64,000 bases of DNA from Guyanagaster necrorhizus (taxonomy: Eukaryota; Basidiomycota; Agaricomycetes; Agaricales; Physalacriaceae), in the NCBI RefSeq assembly GCF_019112545.1, contig NW_025064938.1, positions 55,841-119,840 on the forward strand. Direction: 5' to 3'. Position 1 is the stretch's first letter. Every line of letters starts with the position of its first letter. The translations under genes were made by a program, and so were the position numbers. The notes beneath the pieces were generated by a model. The model made no database searches. It was not told where the DNA came from and saw only the letters and a program-made list of their open reading frames with translations. Shown piece by piece: positions 1 through 10,659 of the stretch.

Positions 1-1640
1 TGCTCCACATATAGAAAATCTCATAGAGTGTCAGGTGACAACCAAACAATCACAAATACAATGCAATGCAACCACTGGGATCTGACACTAACTGAAAGTA
101 AAGCAGAAGGATGAAGATGAGGATGTATAGGATGATGAGAAGGGAAAAGAGGTATAGAGGTTGATAGACTATGACTGGCAATGTTGGTACTGAAGTGGTA
201 GTCACACCAAGAGTTTAGGAGTTTGATCAGTATATTGACCTTAGCTTGGGACTAAAGTATATCACTGTATACTACTGACTTAAATACTACATAGAAAAGT
301 CTTGGTGATCTCAAATCAAGCCATTGCCTTGCTGCCTCAAACCAACTACTCATTGTCTAATGACAACACCTCTGATCCAATAGCTGTCTCAAATGAAGCC
401 TTGGCTGCACATGATTTAGAGGCTAAAATCATGACACAGACTTCTGTCATTTGTTAATCTGTTTGTTCTCTGACATGATAGTGAGGAATTTTGATTTCAT
501 TGGTGTGTTTAATGATAGAATTAGCATCTCTCTGCATATTAGAATATATGCTGCAATAGATGAGAATGATAGAGTCTTCTATTATATCTTCAATCTGTGA
601 GGTATGAGATAGACATCAAGTCTTTCTCAGCCACATAACTGTGCTAAAGCTCCTGAACAGTGTAGAAATATGACTGTGTACCTCTCTGCCTAAAGGTCCA
701 GACTGTATTCACATGTTATGAAAGGGTTTTTTGCAGTCAATATTTGTCAGTGGCAGCTGATTTGTCTTTCTGGACCCAAAAGTCATTTTTACATCACAGA
801 TAAGAGTGAGGGTAATATCAGGCTATCTTTATACTTTGAGGGACAAATAAAGAGGATATCTATAGTGAATCAATTCTCTAGATCCATGGCATGATAATGG
901 ACATATTTTGTTAGAATCATGTTGCAATGTTCCAAGAGGGAGATTTTCAACATTAAATCTAGCATGTATGGATGATACTTTCCATGTTATTTTTGGAATA
1001 ATTGTTCAGTTGTGGGTTGGCCTAGTGGCAATTAGCACTACTCATGGTTTGACTTTGTGATATAGTCATAGCCTGAATGTAGTGTCCTGTTCACCATTTT
1101 ATCATACATTCCTGTATTCTTTGATGTCTTATGCATGTTTAGATACATGGATTGATGATATCTGTAGTGTATTTCTCACATGACTATATTCTTTGCTAAG
1201 TGATATTATTTTCACACATCTTGGAACATAAGGCACAGGCCATGCAACTCTTGACACCACTCTTTTAACATTGGTATTGATCTTGCTTCCTTCATTTCAC
1301 CAAATGAGGTAATGAAGAAACCACTGTAATACTTCTATGGCCTGATGGTATTAGTAGCTTTCTGTCCCACATTATTTATTGATATACAAGTATTTTACTT
1401 CAGAGATCACATTGCAGTCAGCAAAATAACATAGAATGAGGGCTCCATTTTGTATAGTCAATTAATTTTGTTTTTGTGGGCTGGATCACTCTTGGTGCTT
1501 CTAGAGAACTCAATCCTCATAGAGATGGGAACAGTAAGTTTTTCTGGTCTTTAATGGATGTGTGAGACTGTGGATTTGCATGGCCTGTGGCTTACACTCC
1601 AGGATGTATGAAAATAATATCATTGAGCAAAGAATATACT
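1..1640. repeat. CpG-free AT-rich repeat debris
   Basis: No CG dinucleotide is visible in about the first 1.6 kb. CG reappears abruptly near position 1,668, inside the right-hand repeat arm. All frames are closed by frequent stops and no protein family is recognisable. The same CpG-poor composition marks the decayed transposons further right, so this is inferred to be an old methylated repeat. Apart from the tRNA-like repeat arms listed separately, nothing specific can be named. Confidence 0.5.
991..1247 (+). repeat. tRNA-derived (SINE-like) repeat, left arm of inverted pair
   Basis: About 255 bp that reads, in reverse complement, almost the same as 1,578-1,822. It contains a Pol III A-box-like TTGGCCTAGTGG (1,017-1,028). 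About 30 nt downstream is GGTTTGACTTT (1,046-1,056), which is what a B box GGTTCGACTCC becomes after CpG decay and further change. This arm is CpG-free. The tRNA-like head followed by an unrelated body suggests a SINE; it does not fold as a functional tRNA. Confidence 0.55.
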
Positions 1641-1822
1641 CATGTGGGAAAGACATTACAGATATCACCGATCCATGTATCTAAACATGCATAAGACATC
1701 AAAGAACACAGGAATGTATGATAAAATGGTAAAAAAATGCTACATTCAAGTTATGGCCACATCACGGAGTCGAACCGTGAGCACCGCTAATTACCAAAAG
1801 GTCAATCCACAACCGAACGATT
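1578..1822 (-). repeat. tRNA-derived (SINE-like) repeat, right arm of inverted pair
   Basis: Minus-strand partner of 991-1,247. It retains an intact B box: plus-strand GGAGTCGAACC at 1,766-1,776 reads GGTTCGACTCC on the minus strand, flanked by paired CACGG/CCGTG as in a T arm. It keeps several CGs that are TG or CA in the left arm, so this arm is less decayed. Confidence 0.55.
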
Positions 1823-2209
1823 ATCCCGAAAGTCACAGTGTGACACTGAAAATGTCATCCAAACGTGCAGTGTCGGAGAGGGAGATAGGATGAAGCTCTG
1901 TAGCACCAATTTGTGATGTCCGGGCTGGATCGAGCTGAATTTCTCCTGTTTAATAGATAAAGATCAGGAAACACCGCCTCGTCAGATTTGGCTGTGAAGG
2001 CTGAAAGCAAAGAGAACCGCTCCAAATCGGCCCGGCTACCGACGTAGAGCAAACAAAACACATCTTTCTCTCCGACTACCACCACCAGAACCAAGGCGTC
2101 TTTCCCTCTTCTATCGTCGAAGTAACTTATCTCATCACCTACGCAATGACCGCATATGTGACTGTCGAAGCATACTAGAAAGTGCGCGCCTCGACTTTGG
2201 TTCATGTCA
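1823..2209. other. No convincing gene
   Basis: CpG-normal sequence. A 116-codon open frame lies on the minus strand (1,855-2,205), but it has no recognisable domain and no promoter or splice context that I can support. Its right part lies in the beginning of the segment that resembles 8.27-8.33 kb. Confidence 0.3.
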
Positions 2210-2815
2210 TCGAGTTTCAGGCGGTATCAAAGGGTCCGACCGACCTTCCCTTCTCGTTCACTCTCCTGACTACCCTGGAATGGATACACCTAGAACACGC
2301 GTCTCAGATGAGCATAGTGCCCGACGTGTCTAGTTGACTGAGTTACCTCACAAACGGTGCAGTGTCGAACAGAAAGAAGTACTTTTGAAGACTCTTCTTC
2401 GCGTCTAGGCTCTCGTTTCTGTCCGCGCTGACTAGTGGGTATATAGCCACTCGGATGAACTTTGCATGATGTCCACTTCAACCGTCCGTGGCATCTTGGA
2501 AAGTAGCTCTTTCTCAAGAACGTCTTCAGTCCGTGGTTCCTTTGCATCACATCGACACTCTGATGCGATGCGATGCCTCCCGCCGTTTCGCTTTATGGAT
2601 ACGGCTCAGGGTGAACTGAGAGCTATTTATTATCCTACCCACAATCTCCTCCCTGCGAGAACGCCCACTAAGAAACGTTATCACCATTTTCAGAGAGAAT
2701 ATGGTCTCTGCGTTATTCTTTCTCTTTTTTTAACCAAACGAATAGCTGACCCTGTTATCACCGCGATGTTTTGTTCGGTTTACCTCAGGAGCCCTCGCGA
2801 TTTGTACCAGTGAGG
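2210..2815 (+). pseudogene. Old duplicate of the promoter and first exon of the DUF6699-like gene
   Basis: This segment aligns along its length with 8,325-8,990: shared GGCGGTA.CAAAGG, the CTCACAAAC block, a TATA-like element (TATATAG near 2,439), then an ATG at 2,469 opening MSTST.RG, compared with MSTSLRG in the intact gene. The two exons share the serine/arginine pattern and then go out of register because of a length difference of about 10 nt. The intron tail (AACCAAACGAATAGCTGAC) is recognisable, but exon 2, which carries the conserved domain, is absent. It is therefore a truncated paralogue or promoter duplicate and not an independent gene. A 115-codon open frame runs through it. Confidence 0.5.
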
Positions 2816-3300
2816 CCCTACGAGGTTTGAACCCTACCTGGTCTTAAAGAAGGGGAGTACTTGACAGCCGAGATCGCATATGGTAGCCCAGCGTACGTCC
2901 ATCTTTACTCGCATGACCATGGCGCTAAAGCATAAATATAGGATTATTTCTTGGTCTCGATCCTCGCATTCATATTCTCGTTGAACTCCTACATCTATAC
3001 CTCCTCACAAGCGTCTAGGAACTGGGCGAGGGGCTTGGTGGGATACGGGGATAGCTCTGCAAGAAAAGGTGGATGAGAGCGGTATTGACAAGTTGGGGTC
3101 CGAGTCCTTTAGTATATATCTTGCTTGAGGTTCTATTGTCATGTGACGCTTCCAAGCATTCGCATGCCTCTGTTTCCCAGAATCTCTCCATAAAGAAACG
3201 AGACTGCTGCCACACGATTTCGTTGAGATGGCCAATTAAGAGAGGGACAAAGATATCAGTGGCAGCAACTCTTCTATAGACAAACAAAATACAGGTGTCA
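2816..3300. other. No convincing gene
   Basis: Short overlapping open frames of 68-90 codons on both strands, none with a recognisable family or splice structure. Nothing else seen. Confidence 0.3.
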
Positions 3301-3400
3301 AGAAGTGAAAGGTCATGACACGGAGTCGAACCGTAGTTTTCTCATTAACCTCGAGTACTTGTAATATTGTGAAGACGATCTACCGTTGATCTACCATGGC
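3301..3400 (-). repeat. tRNA-like 3' half (B box) remnant
   Basis: Plus-strand GGAGTCGAACC at 3,322-3,332 gives the B box GGTTCGACTCC on the minus strand inside a T-arm-like ACGG..CCGT hairpin, the same as in the repeat at 1,578-1,822. The upstream half does not form a D arm and the flanks diverge. It is read as a degenerate copy of a tRNA-derived repeat. Confidence 0.4.
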
Positions 3401-4040
3401 GTTCATTGAATATGAATTATTGCCGTTCTTCTTTCTTCCTGGGAAACACCATATATCAGTTTTTGTACACCTCATTCCAGATGAGAAGAGATATCTACGA
3501 TCTTCGGAAATAGCCTAAACCCTTAGGTTCTGTTCCTTTGAGGGTAATGGATAGGACTAAAAGACACAGAATGTACAGCGTATGGAAGTGAGTTCTAAGA
3601 CTATTTAAATAGAAGGCTGGTACTAGGTGGAGCAGACTGTTGTTTCTCCGTCATACGGTGTGACCCCCAGTTTCTGTCAGGCATATCTGCTCATTATTTC
3701 GGAATCAAGAGAATATAGCTACAATATCACTGGTTCAAGTTCCTACAAGAATCGGCATGATGTGAAAAGAGGCCAGTGATTGGATCTAGAAATGGGGCAA
3801 GGAAGAGGCTCGTTGCCGGGGCCAACCGTCATGCGATAGGAAAGACTCAATAAATGTGGGGAAAGTTGTAATCAGAGGCGCATTAAGCACATCCTAGTGA
3901 AACTCAAAGTACAGAGAACAGAATTGACAAACGGCATGGATAATTGTAGGAACAATGCAAATATATGAAGGCGAGTAGCAATATACAAATAGTGAAACAG
4001 GAGATACATCCTACCTCTCTTCCTTCCTCTTGTTCCTTGA
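3401..4040. other. No convincing gene
   Basis: All frames are short. CpG content is normal. No repeat, RNA or coding signal recognised. Confidence 0.3.
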
Positions 4041-4197
4041 TGACTTATTCAGTGCCTCACGTAGTGCATCTCCTCCGTCGTTTCCTCACATTTGACCCAT
4101 AGCCGCGTACCGACGTAGGAGCTCATACTCCCTCTTCCCCTCCTCATCTTCGTCACAAAAGACTGTCGACGACGCTGGATAATATATGTATTCAGAC

Positions 4198-4494
4198 CTA
4201 TTGACAGTCAGATGGCATTTCTGGGTCACCAGCCAGATATGGATGTGAAGACGGATGCAGAGAAGGAAATCGTAAGGATGCAGACCCGGAGGGGAAAAGT
4301 GAAGCTGCAGTAGGATTGGAACGATTTCGATAATGCCCGCGCATATTGGAATTTACTTTTAATTTCCGTCCGCATCTGGGGAAAGAGTATCGGAATGCTG
4401 TGCGCAGTAAGCAGAAGGCGATGAAAAATAATCTTTGCATGACTCACGGGTAGCACCTGTATGCGTGTTGATATGGATCTTCGGGCTACTCGGC
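4198..4494 (-). pseudogene. Fragment of a C2H2 zinc-finger transcription factor
   Basis: Two short exons can be joined. Exon A (4,494-4,448) reads PSSPKIHINTHTGATP. A 50-nt intron follows (GTGAGT at 4,447 to CACAG at 4,398). Exon B (4,397-4,198) starts FRYSFPRCGRKLKVNSNMRG. This is the linker and second finger of the fungal C2H2 pair normally read as ..THTGATPFRC..CG..FNVNSNMRRHYRNH. In the second finger the first cysteine is Tyr and the last histidine is Arg, so zinc binding should be lost. Further left, an acidic stretch (STVFCDEDEEGKREYELLRR, around 4,115-4,185) could be a downstream exon. No upstream exons with the first finger were found. It is most likely a decayed fragment; the family assignment is fairly sure, gene function is not. 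Confidence 0.55.
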
Positions 4495-5149
4495 CTGTAA
4501 AAGAATTTGTAATGAGAAGATGACGAGGACATGCCAGGTGACAGTTATATAGTTGTGCGTTTATAAACGGTGACTAAAAGTTGGATGCAGAAGAGCTTCG
4601 GTTATACATATACTCCTTTTAATAAACCAAGCGACGCTCTTAGAGCGAACCTGAACGTCCAAGGTGCAAAATAAATGTCATCAACGCTTCGTTCATTAAT
4701 AATTGGATGCCTTCCTTGGCCCAGGACGATGTACGCTCCGTGTTTTTTAATCTTTGCATACTGATAAAAAACGCCTTTGATCCAGACTCTGACTGTGCTA
4801 CCAAGAGGAGGACGATATTGGCTATGCTGATTAAAGATAAAGCAGCGGTACTTCTTCGGGATGAGCAAACCACGTATGCTACGCTCCTTGGTCCTTTATT
4901 CCCACAAATACAGCTGACTGGAAACCTGCAGCGTACAACATCAGCAGGGAATTCAAACATGAAAGCCGCCCCGGTCATCTCAAGCACTTTTCTATATGAA
5001 TCCGGTACGGTGTCTTACTGCTCTGTTGATTAACATGGGCACAGGTCACGATGCCCAGCGGCGAAGCTCATTTTCGACTATGCGGTGGCTGTATGCTCCC
5101 TTGGTCAACCTCTTCTGTCTGTGTACATATGTGGACTATTGAATCATGT
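4495..5149. other. No convincing gene
   Basis: This should hold the upstream exons of the zinc-finger fragment, but I could not find the first finger. A 115-codon minus frame (4,640-4,987) and a 108-codon plus frame (4,707-5,033) overlap each other; neither is recognisable. Confidence 0.3.
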
Positions 5150-5690
5150 GCGCTTTACATCCGTCTGAGGGGTTAGATCTATCAGCCATCATCTTACCAC
5201 TCCCTGACGAATCTGTTTGTCCGGACCTGGTATTGACGGTATTATATCCCATTTTCCTGGAGAACCAGATAGGACTGACCCCATGTTCGAGTAGATCTGG
5301 ACTGCTACATTATTTAATATATAGGGACCGAGCCTTTGTATCTCAGCTTCGCCTTGCATAGAGTTACAAACTCAAAGTGAGTTTCCTTGTTTATAATGGT
5401 CTTTGGTGAACTGCACATCCCCCTTGAATTTAACGGCCTTGTTGAGCAGGATGTACAAAACTATTGCGTCTGTAATTCTTTTTCTTTCTCTGTTGTCCAG
5501 AAAATCTGATGATGCTATGAATCTTAGATCTCTATTTCTTATGGAACTTTTATTTCTAGGTACGAAAGACTTTGTTCATATCACTTTCTTCTCCTATGAG
5601 AAAATATCTTTTCTGTATTTGTTCCCACTTCGGATGGTACATATCCGATGAGACTGTATCTATTTGATTCAGTTTGGTTTTCATCGCAGA
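5150..5690 (+). repeat. Dispersed repeat, copy a (second copy at 18.67-19.13 kb)
   Basis: Direct-orientation similarity to 18,670-19,130. Shared blocks include CTTCGCCTTGC, CACATTCCCC/CACATCCCCC followed by CTTG.ATTTAACGGCC-like sequence, GTTGAGC.GGATG and the run GTAATTCTTTTTCTT. Copy a has lost several CGs that copy b keeps. No conserved reading frame spans both copies, so this is called a repeat and not a gene. Confidence 0.5.
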
Positions 5691-6141
5691 GTTAGTATTT
5701 GTGCTCATGTTTGTATTTTCTAGTTACGTTCATGTAGACTCCCTTTGCTGAGGTATATGACGGTGGCATTCACTCATAAGCTTTTCCGGCGTCGAAGGTA
5801 TGCATCATCAGTAAGGTGATAAGGTGATGAGCCTGTTCCTAATCTGTCATGTCACTCATTGATACAAGATAATTGCCAGGTGAAAATGTGCCGTGTTCAA
5901 GGTTGGAAGGTCCGTCATCGATAACATAGGAATCTGTGCCTTTCGTGAATAATCATAGTTGGAGAAGATCTTCATATTACATAAGACTCGGTCATTAACC
6001 ACGGACCGGTGGAGACTCGTGTTGACATTTTGAGTCAATTTGGGCCAGCCATCTGTGGGAAGGAAACAAATGGAACATTGTTCACGCATATAGGCACAAA
6101 TTTTGTTATTCTACTATGGACCTCCAACATCGAATCTAACC
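5691..6141. other. No convincing gene
   Basis: Short frames only; nothing recognised. The right edge is the 3' flank of the minus-strand gene that ends at 6,142. Confidence 0.3.
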
Positions 6142-6789
6142 TCAGTGAAAGACCATGTACAAGTTTGCACCACGGGCAGGGATGTAGACGCGAACACGTC
6201 CTTGACGGGTTCGGGTGGAAGAACCGACCGATGAGGCAGACGAAGGGGACGAAGTAGAAGAGGCGCTCACGTCGGAAGAGGTGCGGTGTCTCTGAGGCCG
6301 GGGTGAACGATGAGCACGGGCATCAGTGTTCACGCGGTTGGGCCTGGCATGGGAACCAGTGTAAGGAGCGCGTGCAGAAGCCTGGTTTCTCCCATGGTTG
6401 TAAGGAACGACGGCGGTGCTGTGGTCGTTCCCCGCATTGGCGGCGGCACGATTCCTTGCGGCTACGGCAGGATCATAGGTTACCAGAGCGTTGCTCTGCT
6501 CTTGGCGAGGTGGATTGGAATTGTGGTGCTGGTGGTGTGGGGAAGAAGCCTGGACGTTTCCACCATTTGGGAGAGGATGACGGTGGGAGTCGGAAGGATG
6601 CGCATACGTATGGTTCGAGTGGTGGCTCTGTACAGGGGGGTAGGCGGGAATTCCTTGTGCAGGGGCGTATGCCGACGTGGGAGGGGGGTTGCGGTATGGC
6701 TGTGTCAAAGCAGGAGCGGTGCCGTACTGGTTCGTGGTTGGAACATGGTGGCGAGACAGCTGGCGGGGATGGGAGTGGTTCTGATACAT
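6142..6789 (-). CDS. Hypothetical His/Pro/Asn-rich low-complexity protein, 215 aa
   Basis: An uninterrupted minus-strand frame. The first ATG (6,789) begins MYQNHSHPRQL; the open frame extends 15 codons further upstream but only to a TTG. The protein is rich in His, Pro, Asn, Ser and Ala in its N-terminal two thirds (for example HSNHTYAHPSDSHRHPLP). It has an Ala/Arg/Asn-rich centre and a serine tract followed by an arginine-rich segment (TRTRQGRVRV) near the C terminus. No enzymatic motif, signal peptide or membrane segment is visible, so it is probably largely disordered. A TATA-like element lies about 115 nt upstream. The long plus-strand frames over the same bases are its compositional shadows. 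Function unknown; existence as a gene is moderately supported. Confidence 0.55.
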   Translation of the reverse strand: MYQNHSHPRQLSRHHVPTTNQYGTAPALTQPYRNPPPTSAYAPAQGIPAYPPVQSHHSNHTYAHPSDSHRHPLPNGGNVQASSPHHQHHNSNPPRQEQSNALVTYDPAVAARNRAAANAGNDHSTAVVPYNHGRNQASARAPYTGSHARPNRVNTDARAHRSPRPQRHRTSSDVSASSTSSPSSASSVGSSTRTRQGRVRVYIPARGANLYMVFH

Positions 6790-6900
6790 AACTACGTCGC
6801 TGAAGGGGGAGATCGTCGGTAGCTCCTCTCTCAAGGAGAGCCATTCGACTGGCCTTTGGAAGGAACTGAATTCCTGTGGTTTGGAAGGAGGAGAGGAAAT

Positions 6901-6912
6901 GTTTATATAGAG
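6901..6912 (-). promoter_or_regulatory. TATA-like box of the 6.1-kb gene
   Basis: The minus strand reads CTCTATATAAAC about 115 nt upstream of the ATG at 6,789, a plausible core promoter for that gene. Inferred from sequence and position only. Confidence 0.4.
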
Positions 6913-8324
6913 TTCCGACGGACCGGTTTCTGCGGTGGCCTAACAGCATGGCAGACGAAAAGCATGCACATCAAGAACGAGGCACTTGATTAGCGCCCTT
7001 GGAGGAGTGATATTCTCGTGTTTCTATGGTACCCTTCTCGTTCTCCCACGGATCCTTGACACGCTGTTTCCCTTTTCGTCGGAAAAATCACGGACTATGT
7101 GAAAACCTATCTTCAAGTCACTGCAGGATAGAAATGTTTGAACATAGCGGCAATGGTGGCTGAACAAAAAGGAAAATAGGCAAATCAATTTTACGGGCCG
7201 AAGTTCGGCAGTTTCCGTGTGCTTTTTTAGGATTGTTCCATTTTTGAGGATAGGCACTGCTGGCATTTCTTCTCCTTTGGCCAATTTCTTCCATCCCGTC
7301 ACATCAATAGGTCTGTATCGTCTAGAGACTTCACTAGAACGTGCGGACAGGATTACTCACAGGAGAACTAATGTTCCGAGATGGTGGAGCCAGTTCTCAG
7401 CTCCCTTGAACCGCCTTTAAGGGCGCCATTGCTCTGCACGCTAGTACTTCCAGTATCTCTCCATCCCTCTGACCATATACATCCTCGGAATGCCCTTCGC
7501 CATGTGCATTTCCGCTTCGACATCCAGATGGAATACGAATCCTTGTATCCCTTCAACATGGCTGTCTAGGTGAATTCAAGGTCTGTTCTCTCATGTCGAA
7601 GGGCCAGGTGGCTTTGGGAAGCGCAAGCCATGGATAAACTGAAAGAAGCACTCTGGATGATCGAAGCACATCTTTCACTATGGAGCAGGACTCGATCATC
7701 GCTTGTGGCATTCGATTGCTAGGTATAATATCTCATCCGATGACCTTCCAAGCCGTACACGTATTACTCTGCTCCGCTCGATATGTTGAATTGGCCGGTC
7801 GAGCATCCATGATTTGGGACAGCAATTTTTTTACGACTTTGCCTCTGACTATGAATCCACTATCGACCTCGGTTGCTGGCGGGGTCACTTCCTCAATACG
7901 ATATCCATCCTAGTGCTGCGGTTCCGCCATTGATGTATGTCGTCATTAATTGCTAAGTGTTAGGATTCGGTTACTGTCAATATCAACCACGGATTCTCGG
8001 GCCGGTGATTATTCGAAGGTGCATTGCTATTGTCCGATTCTCGTAGTTTGACCTGGGCTGTCGGACGTCATCAGTCTAGAAGCTATGAAATGAAACCGCA
8101 GGAGGTCGTCGATGTTGCCCGCTTTTGTTGTGACATCCTGTTTTGCCCTGTGTGGGACCCGTATTGGCTAGCTATTTTCTCAGCCTGCACCCATCGCGGA
8201 ATTCATTATGACCTAGCTTGACTGAAGAACCAGACTGCCAGTCACCCACGACATAACCGTCTACCCAGAAGATCCGAACTATACTGTCCTTCCTTCGCCG
8301 TTGGTTCGTCGTATCTTCGGGTTT
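6913..8324. other. Intergenic; only short unrecognised frames
   Basis: CpG-normal DNA with 60-95-codon frames on both strands (for example 7,024-7,302 minus and 7,680-7,913 plus). None shows a known domain or a chain of spliceable exons. From about 8,270 it merges with the duplicated upstream region of the DUF6699-like gene. Confidence 0.35.
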
Positions 8325-8577
8325 TGGGCGGTACCAAAGGATCGTACTGCTCGTCTCGAGCATTCCCTCACTATCGAGGCCACCCTGGAAGGCTGGTACA
8401 CCTACAACATGCGTGTCCCACGAGTATAAGGGTCCATCTTTGTCTAGTGAACTGGTCAATTGCGCCTTGTTACCTCACAAACAGCGCAAATTTGAATGCC
8501 ATGTCGAACGGAAAAGAACCGCTTCGGCAGACTTCTCTGCTTCACGTCTCGGGTGTGGTTTCGGTTCGCGGTGTGGT

Positions 8578-8589
8578 GGGTATTTAACT
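8578..8589 (+). promoter_or_regulatory. TATA-like box of the DUF6699-like gene
   Basis: GGGTATTTAACT lies about 45 nt before the ATG at 8,630. The old duplicate has TATATAG in the same place relative to its ATG (near 2,439), so the element is conserved between the copies. Confidence 0.4.
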
Positions 8590-8629
8590 ACTGGAATGAC
8601 CTTTGTGCGATACCAGTTCATTCTGCGAT

Positions 8630-9735
8630 ATGTCAACCTCCCTCCGCGGCCTCTTGGGAGGTATCTCTTACTCGAGAAACTCTTCCCTTTACGGTACATT
8701 TACAGCCCGTCGACGCTCTGATTCGGGTCCTCACAATGAGGCGCCTCTCGCCGTTTCACTTTATGGATGCAGCTCAAGACAAAACAAGAGCTGTTCAGTA
8801 TCCCACCCATCATCTGCTCCCCAGGCCGATCCTAATGTGTCACTTCGAAAGTATACCGAAAAGAACCACCATCATCACCACCATGAACACGATTGCAGCG
8901 ACCGTCTAACTCTCAGTGGTCGTTGTAGGCTATCCTTTTTCTGTTTATCAAACGAATAACTAATTCTCTTATCACAGTGGAGCTTTATCCAATATATCTT
9001 CCGAAAAACGTATCCCAGCACTCGCATACCAATTCATCCATACCCTCATCCTCCCACAAATCCACTCCCAGCGTTTCACTCTCCGAACCTCGCCCAGTCC
9101 TAAAAAGGGCAAGTGCCGGCCAGCATACGAAAACACAGCGTGCGTCCCTTCTTACATCCGTATTCACACAACCGATTGTTGCTCCCACGATCACAGACCA
9201 CGTGTCATTCGTCAACCCCAACCTCCCAGACGCCCTCCACATGCACCCCCTGCTCGCCTCGACCCACCTCAGCCATGCGCCTATATCATACGACGTGAGA
9301 CTCGCCCCGTCCTCCACATCCATCGTCGACCGCCGAACCCGGACGCCCATCCCCCCCCACACGCTCTCCCAGCCCGCTACAGACCCCCCTAGCGCCAAAT
9401 CGGTGCTGAGATGCGATAAGCTCCCGTGGCCGGTCATCTTCCACGCTGCATCAACAATAACGAACCTCGACCTGCTGCGTGCTGTCCACAGCGCGCTCTC
9501 GATGCAGGTGACCCAAGAGGAATGGGACGCGCTAGGGCATGGCACGCACGCCCAGCTGAAAGCGACGAGAGCTTACGAGACGCGGTGTGCTGCTGCAGGG
9601 CTTGGCACTGGAGCATGGGAGGGCGGGATCAGGAGGATCGACTGGCTGGGCGAGAAGACGTGCTTGGTCGGCATCGAGGTCGATAGGAGCTCGGTTGAGA
9701 GCGGTGTTGGGAAGTTGATCTTTGCGAGGCCTTGA
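8630..9735 (+). CDS. DUF6699-like protein, two exons, 350 aa
   Basis: Exon 1 is 8,630-8,924 and exon 2 is 8,978-9,735, with a 53-nt intron (GTAGGC..TCACAG). The join keeps frame (codon T|TG) and gives 350 residues. The N-terminal 100 residues are Ser/Arg-rich and contain an uninterrupted run of six histidines near the exon end. The C-terminal 160 residues show the layout of the basidiomycete DUF6699 domain: YDVRL.PSS near the start, LPWPVIFHA, LDLLRAVHSALS, VTQEEWDAL, and a terminal GGIRRIDWLGEKTCLVGIEV. The domain has no assigned activity. Exon 1 and its promoter are duplicated as a degenerate copy at 2.2-2.8 kb. The minus-strand frame over exon 2 is a shadow. Exon 1 is less certain than exon 2. 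Confidence 0.7.
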
Positions 9736-9890
9736 TCTTGCCATACTCTTAGCGCCTTTTACATGTCTGGGAAGTTTCGTATCTCTGAAATTGACACATT
9801 TGCTTCATGGGATACATAACTGGATTCAGGACGTCACTAAATATTACAGAAACAAGTACAGAGTACGTCAGATGAAGTCGTTAAATATAT

Positions 9891-10659
9891 TTACCATCCG
9901 AGCTGCTGCCACATATCACGGTGCTCCGGAAATCGTCGACAAAACAACTTCACCCGCTGCTCCGTTCCATCTCGAAATTCATCATCAAATTGCGCAAGCG
10001 CAAACTGTCTCCAACGTTTCGAGTTTATCTTTTCCCGCGGACTCATACCCTCAACGACGATCCTCAACAACGAAACTATATCTCGCACATTTGCATCATG
10101 TTTTCTCCGAAGACGCAGCGCCACAGCTCCCATATTATCCTTCCACCCCTTGAGCTTGTGCAGCAGGAGGATAGACATGGGAACGACCGGGAATCCCTGC
10201 TTATCGATGATAGCCTCCGAAAAAATCATCGGCAACTGTAAAACCCCCGGTTGGAGAATATCGACCTTTGTTTTCTCCAACTTCCGGCCGTCCACTCCAT
10301 AATCGTGGTACCATAGAACCTTCCATGTCGCTCTAGGTGATTTGGCGTCCACGAGGTAGAAGCGATCCGGGTTCTTCGCGACGAGGAATTTTTTCAGCCT
10401 TTCTAAGTCGCAGGTATGTGAAGACATTAGAATGTCGATGTCCTTACTGCTTCTTCAGTTTGTCGCAACTGAGATATAAGAGCATGACTGATCCTCTCAC
10501 ATTTGGTAGGCGTTTGTTTCCGTAGAGATAGCAAGCCGTACTCCCCAAGATCGCAAAAGTCCATTCCGCCTCCCTTAAGATACGAGTAACTTCTTTCGCG
10601 GCACGAAATACGACAGCCCGTGAGCCGCTCGTTGGAATCACTGGGCTGGAAGTAGACAT
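9891..10659 (-). CDS. NTase-fold (minimal nucleotidyltransferase-like) protein, two exons, 236 aa
   Basis: Exon 1 is 10,659-10,501 (53 codons) and exon 2 is 10,442-9,891. The 58-nt intron runs from GTGAGA to the TAAG acceptor, and splicing joins LPN to DIDIL. This assembles the nucleotidyltransferase signature: helix and G39-S40 in ILGSTACYLYG, then D54-x-D56 in DIDILM. Without splicing the catalytic DxD would not be connected. Downstream are KKFLVAKNPDRFYLV, VLWYHDYG, KVDILQPGVLQLP and a helical region PMSILLLHKLKGWKD, the pattern of an abundant, mostly uncharacterised group of basidiomycete proteins. A third acidic residue may be the D of KVDIL. The substrate is unknown. The gene is tail-to-tail with the DUF6699-like gene, about 155 bp apart. 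Confidence 0.75.

Noticed and set aside
6303..6822. Two plus-strand frames of 162 and 170 codons
   Set aside because: They are antisense to the His/Pro-rich minus-strand ORF, have cysteine/glycine-heavy random-looking composition, and no start or promoter context.
8985..9545. 186-codon minus-strand frame over the DUF6699-like exon
   Set aside because: Antisense shadow of a CG-rich coding exon; no domain, and the sense strand has the conserved family pattern.
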